DNA from: DATKKX01 sp035542775
GTDB lineage: Bacteria > Planctomycetota > Phycisphaerae > UBA1845 > UTPLA1
NCBI GenBank assembly: GCA_035542775.1
Contig: DATKKX010000475.1
Coordinates: 1 to 9,334 of the forward strand
Length of the DNA: 9,334 nucleotides
Direction: 5' to 3'
Of the stretch, positions 1 to 6,726 are shown piece after piece (the first letter of the stretch is position 1; every line of letters starts with the position of its first letter). The translations under genes and the position numbers were made by a program. The notes beneath the pieces were generated by a model. That model was not told the DNA's origin. It worked only from the letters and a program-made list of their open reading frames with translations, and did no database searches.

Positions 1-233
1 CGGTCCGTCATGGCGCTGACCAACTCGCCGTCCAGCCAGTACTGGCCCTGCGTCGGCCGGTCCAGACATCCCAGCAGGTGCATCAGCGTGCTCTTGCCGC
101 TGCCCGATGCGCCGGTGATCGAAACGAACTCGCCTTCCTCGATCGGCACGGTCACGCCATCCAGGGCGCGCACCACGGTATCGCCCATCTGGTAGAACTT
201 GCTGAGATTGCGGATGTCGATCAGTGATGCCAT
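1..233 (-). CDS. macB: MacB/LolD-type ABC transporter ATP-binding protein, N-terminal part
   Basis: This is the first 77 residues of an ABC ATPase whose 3' end lies beyond the left edge of the window. The protein begins MASLIDIRNLSKFYQMG and has the Walker A motif GASGSGKST at residues 41-49. It is followed by LMHLLGCLDRPTQGQY, a stretch typical of the MacB/LolD/FtsE branch, whose members pair with FtsX-like permeases. In this family the ATPase powers export or lipoprotein transfer from the inner membrane through a periplasmic adaptor. The ATG is 23 nt after the stop of the MacA-like adaptor gene on the same strand, so the two are almost certainly one operon. No strong Shine-Dalgarno sequence precedes it, which suggests translation partly coupled to macA. 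The signature motif, Walker B and any fused permease domain are not visible, so a full-length MacB cannot be told from a separate LolD-like ATPase. Confidence 0.9.
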   Translation of the reverse strand, partial: MASLIDIRNLSKFYQMGDTVVRALDGVTVPIEEGEFVSITGASGSGKSTLMHLLGCLDRPTQGQYWLDGELVSAMTD

Positions 234-256
234 CAAGGTGAATCAGGCTGGGTCAG

Positions 257-1702
257 TTATGCTTTGTCGCTGGCCTTCTTTTCCTTCTCCGTCTTCTGCG
301 GCCGCTTGGTGTAGACCGGATCGCCCGCTTCCACGCCGGATTTGACTTCCGTAAACGTGCCGTCGGTGGTCCCGATCGTCACTGGCCGTTTTTCCTCCTC
401 GCGAACCTTGCCCGGCACAGGCACATATACGTAGACATCGTGGCCTTCGCTCTGCAAGGCCTCGTTCTTCACCAGCACGACGTTCTGCACTTTGGCGGTG
501 GTGAAGGACAGGTCCGCCTGGAGGCCCATCAGCTTCTCCAGGTCGTCCCCCACCAGGCGAATGCGGACCCGGAACGCCACTGCGTTGTTCACCTTCTCTG
601 GGGCAGGCAGGATCCGCTCGATCACGCCTCGGTACCTCTGCGAACGGTAGGCCTCCACGGTCACGTCGACCGGGGTCCCGGCGAAATGCTTGGTGAGCGC
701 GGCCGCCGCCGGGTCGTCATCGTCGTCGTCCGGCTGCGAAGCCACGATCTTCGCGGCGGCGGCGCGATAGACGTCTTCCTCAAGCTTCTGCGTCTTACCC
801 GGCCTGGCGTACTCCGGAGCGATGTCGCGAATGGCCCCTATATCCGCCTCGTCGATGAGCGCCGTGACGAACATCGCGCTGACATCGGCCAGCATCATGA
901 GCGGGGTGCCGCCGGTAAAGGAAGTGGTGCCGCTCTGGATCATCTCGCCGTCACGAATCAACAGGGTATAGACCATTCCGTTGCACGGCGAAGCAACCGT
1001 CGTTTCATCCAGCCGGAGCTGGGCCTCGTCCAGGCTTTTCTCGGTCACATCCACGGCCGCCTTGGCCTGCGTGACATCCTCCTGCGCCGCTCTCACCATG
1101 ATGGTCTCATTGTTCCGTGCCCGCTCGAGATCCACCTCGGCCAGATCCCTGGCTGCCTTGGCTACCATCCACGCCGCCTCGGTCGTGTACCACTCGACTT
1201 CTCCTGCGATCTGCTTATCCCTGTATTCCTGCATCTTCGTCCATTTGAACTCGGCATCCTTCAGACGGGCAGCCGCATCCATCAAGCGCGCTTCCGCCTG
1301 CTTGGTCACCAGCGGAAGGTCCTTGATGTAATTATCGAGATTGACCTGGGCCTTGTTACATGCCGACTTGGCCCTGACCAGGTCGGCCTTGCGGGCCTCG
1401 ACGTTGCGCTTCTCATCGACGGGGTCGAGTCTGACGAGGATATCCCCCGTTTTCACCATCTGGCCTTCGACGACGCTGATCTCGATGACCTTGCCACTGG
1501 CCTTGCTCTTGATCTGAACCTGCCTGGCCGCCTCAATCGTTCCCGTCGCCGAGACCGGGATAATCAGATCTCCAACTTTGGCGTGGTCGATCTGCCCGTC
1601 CAGCCAGGGGTTGGCCATGCCCCAGTTCATCCGCGCCAGGGCGACGATGCCGATGCACAAGACCACCCCTCCCACGATCGCAATGATCAGTTTCGTTTTC
1701 AT
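257..1702 (-). CDS. macA: MacA-like periplasmic adaptor (membrane fusion protein, HlyD/RND family)
   Basis: This is a complete 481-residue adaptor that would link an inner-membrane MacB-type transporter to an outer-membrane channel. A single N-terminal membrane segment (residues 4-23) anchors it. The first lipoyl half is at about 47-92 (SATGTIEAARQVQIKSKASG, then VVEGQMVKTGDILVRLDP). A long alanine- and charge-rich coiled-coil hairpin follows at about 97-232, then the second lipoyl half (VASPCNGMVYTLLIRDGEMIQSG, 236-258), a beta-barrel domain from about 270, and a membrane-proximal domain to the end. An unusual segment of about 45 residues (296-340) containing six consecutive aspartates (325-330) interrupts the beta-barrel, where related adaptors have a short turn. 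The tail is rich in lysine and glutamate. The ATG has a weak AGGA about 11 nt upstream. The macB-like gene follows after 23 nt. The transported substrate cannot be read from the sequence. Confidence 0.88.
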   Translation of the reverse strand: MKTKLIIAIVGGVVLCIGIVALARMNWGMANPWLDGQIDHAKVGDLIIPVSATGTIEAARQVQIKSKASGKVIEISVVEGQMVKTGDILVRLDPVDEKRNVEARKADLVRAKSACNKAQVNLDNYIKDLPLVTKQAEARLMDAAARLKDAEFKWTKMQEYRDKQIAGEVEWYTTEAAWMVAKAARDLAEVDLERARNNETIMVRAAQEDVTQAKAAVDVTEKSLDEAQLRLDETTVASPCNGMVYTLLIRDGEMIQSGTTSFTGGTPLMMLADVSAMFVTALIDEADIGAIRDIAPEYARPGKTQKLEEDVYRAAAAKIVASQPDDDDDDPAAAALTKHFAGTPVDVTVEAYRSQRYRGVIERILPAPEKVNNAVAFRVRIRLVGDDLEKLMGLQADLSFTTAKVQNVVLVKNEALQSEGHDVYVYVPVPGKVREEEKRPVTIGTTDGTFTEVKSGVEAGDPVYTKRPQKTEKEKKASDKA

Positions 1703-2017
1703 TTGCGTGTCAATCCTGCGAGGACCAGCAGGCCTGCTCGCTGTCCGCTCCCGCCGGAAGAAAGGGGCGGAGTTGGACGCCCGTGGAGCATCGCAGTGTC
1801 GAGGCTGCGCCGAACCCGGCGCACTGCGAGTGAAACCGCCCCCGGCAACCTAAGCGCCCTTTTCAGTGAAGCGCTGCACAGAGCCGAGCCTAACGCAAGA
1901 TCGGCTGTGCGGCGAGGATGCAGCGCGAGCCCACCCTCCGCCGCCCTCACCATCCGGCGTGAAGGCCCGTCGGAACGCCATGCGGCCCCCGTCGCTAACT
2001 CTTTCGCCCCAAGAATA
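1703..2017. other. 315-nt gap between ald and macA with no convincing gene
   Basis: This stretch separates the ald stop from the macA start, both on the minus strand. An open minus-strand frame crosses it, but that frame begins inside ald in another phase and has an arginine-rich composition typical of spurious high-GC frames. A bulged hairpin at 1748-1772 (CTCC-C-GCC pairing with GGCGGAG around a 10-nt loop) lies about 45 nt upstream of the macA ATG and has no T tract. I see no clear sigma-70 or sigma-54 promoter. The macA promoter presumably lies here, but I cannot point to it. Confidence 0.4.
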
Positions 2018-3124
2018 TTAGGGCCGATAAGGCCGGTATTCCATTCCGAACACTTCGGCCACGTCCTTGTTGGAGAGATGTCCGTCATAGGCGTCAACGC
2101 CTGCGGCCAGACCCGGGTCGGCCTTCGTCGCCTCGCGATATCCCATCGTGGCCAGGCGAACCGCATAGGGCATCGTCGCGTTGGTCAACGCAAACGTGCT
2201 GGTCCGACCCACCGCGCCGGGCATGTTCGCCACGCCATAATGAACCACACCGTCGACGATATACGTCGGATTGCTGTGCGTCGTCGGGCGAATCGTCTCG
2301 CAGCATCCTCCCTGATCCACGCCCACGTCCACGATCACGGCGCCCGGTTTCATCGAACCCAGATATGACTTCGGTATCAGAATCGGGCAGCGAGCGCCCG
2401 GGATCAGGACCGCCCCGATGACCAGGTCGGCCAGCGCGACCTGCTCGCGGATCGCCAGGGCGTTGCTGTAAAGCAATTGCACGTTCGGCGGCATCACGTC
2501 GGAGAGGTATCGCAACCGCTCCAGGTTGACGTCCATCAGCACCACTTGCGCGCCGAGCCCCGCGGCCACCTTCGCCGCGTTCGTGCCGACCACGCCGCCT
2601 CCGAGGATCAGGACCCTCGCCGGCTCCACGCCCGGAACGCCGCCTAGCAGTATGCCCCGCCCCATCATGGGCTTCTCGAGGTACTTGGCGCCTTCCTGAA
2701 CCGCCATCTTCCCGGCGACTTCGCTCATCGGAGTGAGCAGCGGAAGGCGCCCGTCGCGATCGCGCACCGTCTCGTAGGTGATGGCGATGCAGCCGCTCTT
2801 GACCACGGCCTCGGTCAGGGCCCGATCGGCCGCGAAGTGGAAGTATGTGAAGACCACCTGCCCCTTGCGGATCATCTTGCACTCTTCAGGCTGCGGCTCC
2901 TTCACTTTGACGATCATGTCGGCCTTGCCGTAGATCTCCATGGGCGACTTGATCATCTTGGCGCCGGCCGCCTCGTAATCACTGTCGCTAAAGCCGCTGC
3001 CGCTGCCGGCATTCTCCTCAATCAGGACTTGATGCCCGGCCCGCTTCAATTCCGACGCTCCGGCAGGTGTCAAGCCAACGCGATACTCATGCGCCTTAAT
3101 CTCTTTCAACACGCCAACGATCAT
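2018..3124 (-). CDS. ald: Alanine dehydrogenase
   Basis: This is a complete 368-residue NAD-dependent L-alanine dehydrogenase, which interconverts alanine with pyruvate, ammonia and NADH in the cytoplasm. Family members are about 370 residues. The known substrate and catalytic positions are all present: Arg15 (EYRVGLTPAG), Lys75 (VKVKEP), His96 (YFHFA) and Asp270 (VDVGVDQGG). The Rossmann nucleotide-binding loop is GGGVVGTNAAKVAAGLGA (175-192), followed by Asp198 at the end of the next strand (VVLMDVN), which binds the NAD ribose. The ATG has GGAG (3134-3137) 9 nt upstream, which supports this start. The gene is divergent from a kinase/NtrC-type activator pair. A near-consensus sigma-54 promoter lies about 160 nt upstream of the start, so activator-dependent control of alanine catabolism or nitrogen release is likely. 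Neither product of the macA-macB operon downstream has an obvious link to it. Confidence 0.97.
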   Translation of the reverse strand: MIVGVLKEIKAHEYRVGLTPAGASELKRAGHQVLIEENAGSGSGFSDSDYEAAGAKMIKSPMEIYGKADMIVKVKEPQPEECKMIRKGQVVFTYFHFAADRALTEAVVKSGCIAITYETVRDRDGRLPLLTPMSEVAGKMAVQEGAKYLEKPMMGRGILLGGVPGVEPARVLILGGGVVGTNAAKVAAGLGAQVVLMDVNLERLRYLSDVMPPNVQLLYSNALAIREQVALADLVIGAVLIPGARCPILIPKSYLGSMKPGAVIVDVGVDQGGCCETIRPTTHSNPTYIVDGVVHYGVANMPGAVGRTSTFALTNATMPYAVRLATMGYREATKADPGLAAGVDAYDGHLSNKDVAEVFGMEYRPYRP

Positions 3125-3283
3125 GTTTTCTCGCTCCGAAATTAACAGTCAGTGGTTTGATCCCCCGTTTCGGGCCGGGCTTGGCCCCATCTCGCCGCCT
3201 TAATCGCAAACGCGGGGATACGAATCGCAATCATCGTATTGAAACAGTGCGTGGCTCGCAACAGCAGCCCGCCTCCGAGGGCT

Positions 3284-3299
3284 TGCAAACCACGTGCCG
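3284..3299 (-). promoter_or_regulatory. Sigma-54 (RpoN) promoter for ald
   Basis: Read on the minus strand this is CGGCACG-TGGT-TTGCA, which matches the sigma-54 consensus TGGCACG-N4-TTGCA at every fixed position except the first. The invariant GG (plus-strand 3297-3298) and GC (3285-3286) are exactly 10 nt apart, as required. Transcription would start near 3273, giving a leader of about 149 nt before the ald ATG. An NtrC-family activator, the partner sigma-54 promoters require, is encoded divergently just across the same region. The match is seen directly. Use of the site and control by that activator are inferred. Confidence 0.7.
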
Positions 3300-3432
3300 T
3301 CGACCTTCCCACCGCAATGCAAGAGCCGCCAAGTTGTGTCGCGGCTCGCCCGCCTCTGCCCGGGATGAATCCCGGCCGTGCTGGAATCATGGCCCTGGCC
3401 CTCTCACCGCGGCTGACATCAAAACTTAGCGA

Positions 3433-3450
3433 CTTTCCGTAACCGAAAAG
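3433..3450. repeat. Imperfect inverted repeat, candidate activator (enhancer) site
   Basis: CTTTCCG-TAAC-CGAAAAG is a 7-4-7 inverted repeat with one mismatched pair. Its centre lies about 168 bp upstream of the predicted sigma-54 start of ald, within the usual enhancer distance for NtrC-type activators. The sequence shows only the symmetry. Binding by the neighbouring activator is a guess from position. Confidence 0.3.
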
Positions 3451-3493
3451 GGGGCTCCGGAATGGATCCGGGGGGCCGCGGAATTTAGCACTA

Positions 3494-3506
3494 TTGACGG
3501 CGTCAA
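3494..3506. repeat. Perfect inverted repeat TTGAC-GGC-GTCAA, candidate operator or enhancer
   Basis: This 13-nt perfect palindrome has 5-bp arms and a 3-nt centre, in a relatively AT-rich part of the divergent region. Its centre is about 227 bp upstream of the predicted ald sigma-54 start and about 250 bp upstream of the kinase ATG. A further TTGAC half-site occurs at 3621-3625. It could serve either transcription unit. No family-specific consensus is recognised. Confidence 0.35.
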
Positions 3507-3525
3507 CTCTCAATCCCGTGGATTT

Positions 3526-3538
3526 CCGCATATTGCGG
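3526..3538. repeat. Perfect inverted repeat CCGCA-TAT-TGCGG, candidate operator or enhancer
   Basis: This palindrome has the same 5-3-5 geometry as the one at 3494-3506, and their centres are 32 bp apart, close to three helical turns. That would place them on the same face of the DNA. The arm sequences differ, so they are not obviously sites for one protein. Confidence 0.28.
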
Positions 3539-3625
3539 GGCCAACTGGATGCCACACGGACGTCCCAGAATAGCCGTGCTCCCTTCGTTGGCACGGCCCG
3601 ATGATGCCCCAAAGCAACATTTGAC

Positions 3626-3653
3626 TTGATTGCCGCCGCACCCAACCGATACT
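3626..3653 (+). promoter_or_regulatory. Possible sigma-70-like promoter for the kinase/activator operon
   Basis: TTGATT at 3626-3631 and GATACT at 3648-3653 are separated by 16 nt, each matching four of six consensus positions. Transcription would start near 3660, just upstream of the kinase gene. It is the best candidate in the region, but the match is weak and could be chance. Confidence 0.25.
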
Positions 3654-3748
3654 GATCCCGGCGCGGCGGCCGCTTGGCAGACCGGACCGTTTTCGAGTCG
3701 TCGAGCGGGGGCAAGGAATCCGGCCGCGCATCAGGAACAGATGCGCAC

Positions 3749-4996
3749 ATGCCGACCACGCAACGAAATCTCAGCCCGCCGGATGCCGAGAATCGCGACG
3801 CCCTCCAGAACCTATTCGAAGTCGCCTTCGAGTCCCTGCACAGCGGGCTGGTCTTGTTCGACAGACGCCTGAATCTCATCCTCCGAAACCAGACCGCCAA
3901 AATGCTCCTCCCCGATGAGCCCGATATCTCGCGGCTCCTCTCGAACATCGCCCTGGAAAGCAGTTACGAGGATTGGGGGACTGAGTTGCGGAGAGTCATG
4001 GAGACCGGCCTCCCGCGCCGCCTCGATGTCACCGTCCACCCCGGCGGCGACCAGCCCGATCTCTATCTCGACATCGTTATCACGCCGCTTCGCAACCCCG
4101 CCACCGGTGACACCATCGGCGGCTTGCTGCTGGCGGAGGACGTCACTTCCCGCGCCGGCATGGAACGTCGATTGGCCGTCTCGGAGCGGCTCGCTGCCGT
4201 CGGCAAGCTCGCCGCCCGCGTGGCCCACGAGCTGAACAACCCGCTCGACGGCATCCTGCGGTATACCAACATGGCCCTCCGCCTGGCGGAGAAGCTCGAC
4301 AACGCGCCGCAGCCCGATCCAGCCGCTCCCGTCGGCAGGCTCATCGGCTACCTGAAGAACGCCAAGACCGGCATCGTTCGCATGACCGAGATCATCTCCG
4401 CACTCCTGGAGTTCTCGCGCAACACGCCCAGCACCTTCGAGCAGGCCACCATCAATAAGATCGTCGAGGACGCCGTCGCGGCGATGGAGGGTCGGGCACA
4501 CGAGTCCAACGTCACGGTTGTCTGCAATTTCCTGCAGACCGACATGCCCGTCGTTCGCGGCAGCAACGTCTTCCAGGTGTTCTGCAACCTGATCAAGAAC
4601 GCCATCGAGGCCATGCCCAAGGGCGGCACCCTGACCGTTACCACCCGCCTGACGGACGCCGACGTGATCGTCACGTTCGAGGATACGGGCGTCGGCCTGC
4701 CCGAACAGGCGGAGAAGATCTTCGAGCCCTTCTTCACCACCAAGGCCCCCGGCAAAGGCACAGGCCTGGGCCTGGCGGTCTGCAAGGAGCTGATCGAGAA
4801 GTATTCAGGAACGATCACCGCCGCGAATCGCCAGCCGCGCGGCGCGGTCTTCACGGTGAGCATCCCGACATCCAAGCTGGCCGCAGTCCCCGTCGAGCAG
4901 TGGGCCCGTAAGAGGCGCACGGGGGATGCCGGGAAGCCCGTCGCCGTAGGCGAGCATTCTTCGCCAGAGCAAAAGAAGCTGAGCGCTGAGAGCTGA
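3749..4996 (+). CDS. Soluble PAS-domain sensor histidine kinase (NtrB-like)
   Basis: This is a 415-residue kinase (numbered from the ATG) that would autophosphorylate and pass the phosphate to the activator encoded next. A PAS-like sensor domain occupies about residues 18-135 (FESLHSGLVLFDRRLNLILRN). The dimerisation/phosphoacceptor helix has the H-box RVAHELNNPLDGI, with His160 as the phosphorylated residue. The ATP-binding domain has the N box NLIKNAIEAM (from 280), the G1 box EDTGVGLPE, the F box FEPFFTTK and the G2 box GKGTGLGLAV (335-344). No membrane segment is visible, so the signal is probably cytosolic. The ATG at 3749 has AGGA 12 nt upstream. An in-frame TTG at 3674 would add 25 low-complexity residues but lacks a ribosome-binding site. 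The response regulator follows after 22 nt. The signal sensed is unknown. Confidence 0.92.
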   Translation: MPTTQRNLSPPDAENRDALQNLFEVAFESLHSGLVLFDRRLNLILRNQTAKMLLPDEPDISRLLSNIALESSYEDWGTELRRVMETGLPRRLDVTVHPGGDQPDLYLDIVITPLRNPATGDTIGGLLLAEDVTSRAGMERRLAVSERLAAVGKLAARVAHELNNPLDGILRYTNMALRLAEKLDNAPQPDPAAPVGRLIGYLKNAKTGIVRMTEIISALLEFSRNTPSTFEQATINKIVEDAVAAMEGRAHESNVTVVCNFLQTDMPVVRGSNVFQVFCNLIKNAIEAMPKGGTLTVTTRLTDADVIVTFEDTGVGLPEQAEKIFEPFFTTKAPGKGTGLGLAVCKELIEKYSGTITAANRQPRGAVFTVSIPTSKLAAVPVEQWARKRRTGDAGKPVAVGEHSSPEQKKLSAES

Positions 4997-5018
4997 CCGT
5001 TTCTTAGGAGCCTACGTC

Positions 5019-6494
5019 ATGTCCGTAGCAAAGCACAACGACACGTCGACCGTCGTCGCCACGTCACGTGAGACTGCCGCCGCCAAGGCGGATCGTCCGG
5101 CCCCGCATCGCATCCTTCTGGTCGATGACGACAAGATCATCGTCGACTCGCTGGGTGAATTCCTGCGGCTGGAGGGTTACCAGGTGGACGGGGCCGATTC
5201 CGTCGACGCCGCCGTCGCCTGCCTCCAGAAGCAGCCCTATCACTTGGTCATCACCGACGTGAACATGCCCAAGGCCGACGGCTTCGAGCTGCTCCGCACC
5301 CTCCGCGACCGCTTTCCCGACGTGGTCAGTATCGTCATCACCGGCTACGGCACCATCGAGTCGGCCGTCGAGGCGATCAAGATGGGGGCCTACGACTACC
5401 TGACGAAGCCTCTCAGCGACGACGAGATCAGCTTGACCGTCCAGCGGGCGGTGCAACAGCAGTCGCTGCTCCGCGAAAACCGCTCGCTCAAGCAGCAGCT
5501 CGACATGCGCTACTCGCTGGATAGCGTCGTCGGGCACGACTACAAGATGCTCAAGATCTTCGACCTCATCGAGACCGTTGCCGACACCAAGACCACCGTG
5601 CTCATCAGCGGCGAATCCGGCACCGGCAAGAGCATGATCGCCCACGCCGTCCACCATCGTTCGCAACGGGGGGCCGGGCCGTTCATCGAGGTCTCCTGCG
5701 GGGCCATCCCCGAGACGCTGCTCGAATCCGAGCTGTTCGGGCACGTCAAAGGCAGCTTCACCGGCGCCGTCGCCGACAAGGACGGCAAGTTCAAGGCCGC
5801 CGAGGGCGGCACCATCTTCCTCGACGAGATCAATTCCGCGTCGCCGGCGTTCCAGGTCAAGCTGCTCCGCGTGCTCCAGGAGAAGAAGTACGAGCCCGTC
5901 GGCTCGAACACGACGGTCACCGCCGATGTCCGCGTGATTCTCGCATCCAACGTCGATCTCAAGAGGGAAGTCGAGGCGGGCCGCTTCCGCCAGGACCTAT
6001 ACTACCGCATCAACGTCGTGACCATGCACATGCCGCCGCTGGTCGAGCGGCTGGGCGACATCCCGCTGTTGGCCGAGCATTTCCTGAAGAAGTACCGGGC
6101 CGAGATCGGCAAGGAAGTCGTCGGCTTCATGCCCGAGGCCATCCAGGCTCTACAGCGCTACCACTGGCCGGGTAATGTCCGCGAGCTGGAGAACGCCGTC
6201 GAGCGGGCAGTGGTCCTCTGCAAAGGCCGCCAGATCGAGCCGATCGACCTGCCCCAGTCAATCCTCGAAGACCAAGCCCCGCCCGACGCCGCCGCTGCGA
6301 CCGGAGCGTTCCGCCCGATGTCGCTGAAGGACGCCCTGGAAGAGCCCGAGCGCCGGATCATCGAGGCCGCGTTGCGGGCCAACAACTGGAACCGCCAGAC
6401 AACCGCCGAGATGCTGGAGATCAACCGCACCACGCTCTATAAGAAGATGAAGCACTTCGGCCTGGAATACGATCCGGCGAAGCACGGGAAGTGA
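5019..6494 (+). CDS. NtrC-family sigma-54-dependent response regulator
   Basis: This is a complete 491-residue enhancer-binding activator of sigma-54 RNA polymerase. A leader of about 30 residues precedes the receiver domain (31-145), which has acidic pocket Asp36/Asp37, phosphoacceptor Asp80 (VITDVNMP), Thr108 and Lys130 (LTKP). The AAA+ domain has Walker A GESGTGKS (198-205), the sigma-54 contact loop GSFTGA (245-250, where the usual form is GAFTGA), Walker B GGTIFLDEI (263-271), and the FRQDLYYRINV and WPGNVRELEN motifs. A Fis-type helix-turn-helix ends the protein (about 444-482, NRQTTAEMLEINRTTLYKKM). TAGGAG at 5005-5010, 8 nt before the ATG, fixes the start. The kinase gene ends 22 nt upstream, so this is its cognate regulator. 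Its most visible candidate target is the sigma-54 promoter of the divergent ald gene. Confidence 0.95.
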   Translation: MSVAKHNDTSTVVATSRETAAAKADRPAPHRILLVDDDKIIVDSLGEFLRLEGYQVDGADSVDAAVACLQKQPYHLVITDVNMPKADGFELLRTLRDRFPDVVSIVITGYGTIESAVEAIKMGAYDYLTKPLSDDEISLTVQRAVQQQSLLRENRSLKQQLDMRYSLDSVVGHDYKMLKIFDLIETVADTKTTVLISGESGTGKSMIAHAVHHRSQRGAGPFIEVSCGAIPETLLESELFGHVKGSFTGAVADKDGKFKAAEGGTIFLDEINSASPAFQVKLLRVLQEKKYEPVGSNTTVTADVRVILASNVDLKREVEAGRFRQDLYYRINVVTMHMPPLVERLGDIPLLAEHFLKKYRAEIGKEVVGFMPEAIQALQRYHWPGNVRELENAVERAVVLCKGRQIEPIDLPQSILEDQAPPDAAAATGAFRPMSLKDALEEPERRIIEAALRANNWNRQTTAEMLEINRTTLYKKMKHFGLEYDPAKHGK

Positions 6495-6512
6495 AAACGC
6501 CGGGGGCGGGCG

Positions 6513-6527
6513 GGCGAGGCTCTCGCC
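6513..6527 (+). repeat. Short GC hairpin after the activator gene
   Basis: GGCGAG-GCT-CTCGCC forms a perfect 6-bp stem with a 3-nt loop, 18 nt after the activator stop codon. No T tract follows, so it is not a standard intrinsic terminator. It may stabilise or end the operon transcript, or belong to the REP-like cluster that begins at once downstream. Confidence 0.35.
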
Positions 6528-6529
6528 GA

Positions 6530-6565
6530 GTAGCCGTAGCCGTAGCGTGGGCCATTGGGCCCACG
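6530..6565 (+). repeat. REP-like palindromic element, left copy
   Basis: The element opens with tandem GTAGCC units (6530-6541) and GTAG (6542-6545), directly followed by a perfect hairpin: stem CGTGGGCC (6546-6553), loop ATTG, stem GGCCCACG (6558-6565). GTAG next to a GC-rich hairpin is the hallmark of REP sequences mobilised by RAYT (TnpA-REP) proteins. A second, inverted copy lies 131 nt downstream. No RAYT gene is in the window, so membership of that family is inferred from form. Confidence 0.6.
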
Positions 6566-6696
6566 GTCCTGAACGCTCCCGCCTCGGCACGCGTCGAACC
6601 AACCACGCCCCTGGCCTCCTCGCGTCACCTCCGGCACCTTGGCCGACGGATGCCCCTGGAATACCGGCGCGCATTTCATGCGGCTCGGGTTCAACC

Positions 6697-6726
6697 GATG
6701 GGCGAAATCGCCCATCCTACGGCTAC
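6697..6726 (-). repeat. REP-like palindromic element, right copy, inverted
   Basis: Read on the minus strand, GTAGCCGTAG (6726-6717) leads into a perfect 8-bp hairpin: GATGGGCG, loop ATTT, CGCCCATC (6716-6697). The ten-base head is identical to that of the left copy. The stem differs at its outer two base pairs and its innermost pair, each change being matched on the other arm. GGT and TGAAC occur beyond the hairpin in both copies, with a 2-nt gap in one. The pair with heads outward spans 6530-6726, a REPIN-like arrangement. Confidence 0.6.

Larger units (their letters stand above)
3125..3748. other. Divergent control region between ald and the kinase/activator operon
   Basis: This is a 624-nt stretch between two divergent start codons. 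I find no gene in it. The open frames that cross it on either strand are arginine/proline-rich, start or end inside neighbouring genes and lack ribosome-binding sites. It holds a sigma-54 promoter on the ald strand, a weaker sigma-70-like promoter toward the kinase, and three short inverted repeats, each listed separately. The part from about 3420 to 3660 is richer in A and T than the flanking coding DNA, as expected for a regulatory region. The kinase could instead start at TTG 3674, which would shorten this region by 75 nt. Confidence 0.6.

Noticed and set aside
1699..2166. Minus-strand open frame overlapping the ald 3' end and touching the macA start by ATGA
   Set aside because: It starts inside ald in another phase, has no ribosome-binding site at its start and has an Arg/Pro/Ser-rich composition. 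The ATGA overlap with macA is probably chance.
440..2368. Long plus-strand open frame (642 codons) antisense to macA and ald
   Set aside because: It spans two genes with clear family motifs on the other strand plus the gap between them. Its translation is His/Arg/Leu-rich with no recognisable domain. Long antisense frames are common in GC-rich genes.
3233..3261. Sigma-70-like TTGCGA-N17-TACGAT on the minus strand upstream of ald
   Set aside because: The spacing is good, but each box matches only three or four of six positions. The nearby sigma-54 site is far stronger.
3589..3603. Sigma-54-like -24 half, TTGGCACG, on the plus strand upstream of the kinase
   Set aside because: Ten nucleotides after GG the sequence is TG, not GC, and no TTGC follows, so the -12 element is missing.
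3674..3748. TTG start for the histidine kinase
   Set aside because: It has no Shine-Dalgarno sequence, and the extra 25 residues are low-complexity and outside the PAS domain. ATG 3749 is preferred, though the alternative is not excluded.
3142..3948. Minus-strand open frame of 268 codons across the divergent region
   Set aside because: It begins inside the kinase gene on the opposite strand, is low-complexity, and covers the promoter region.
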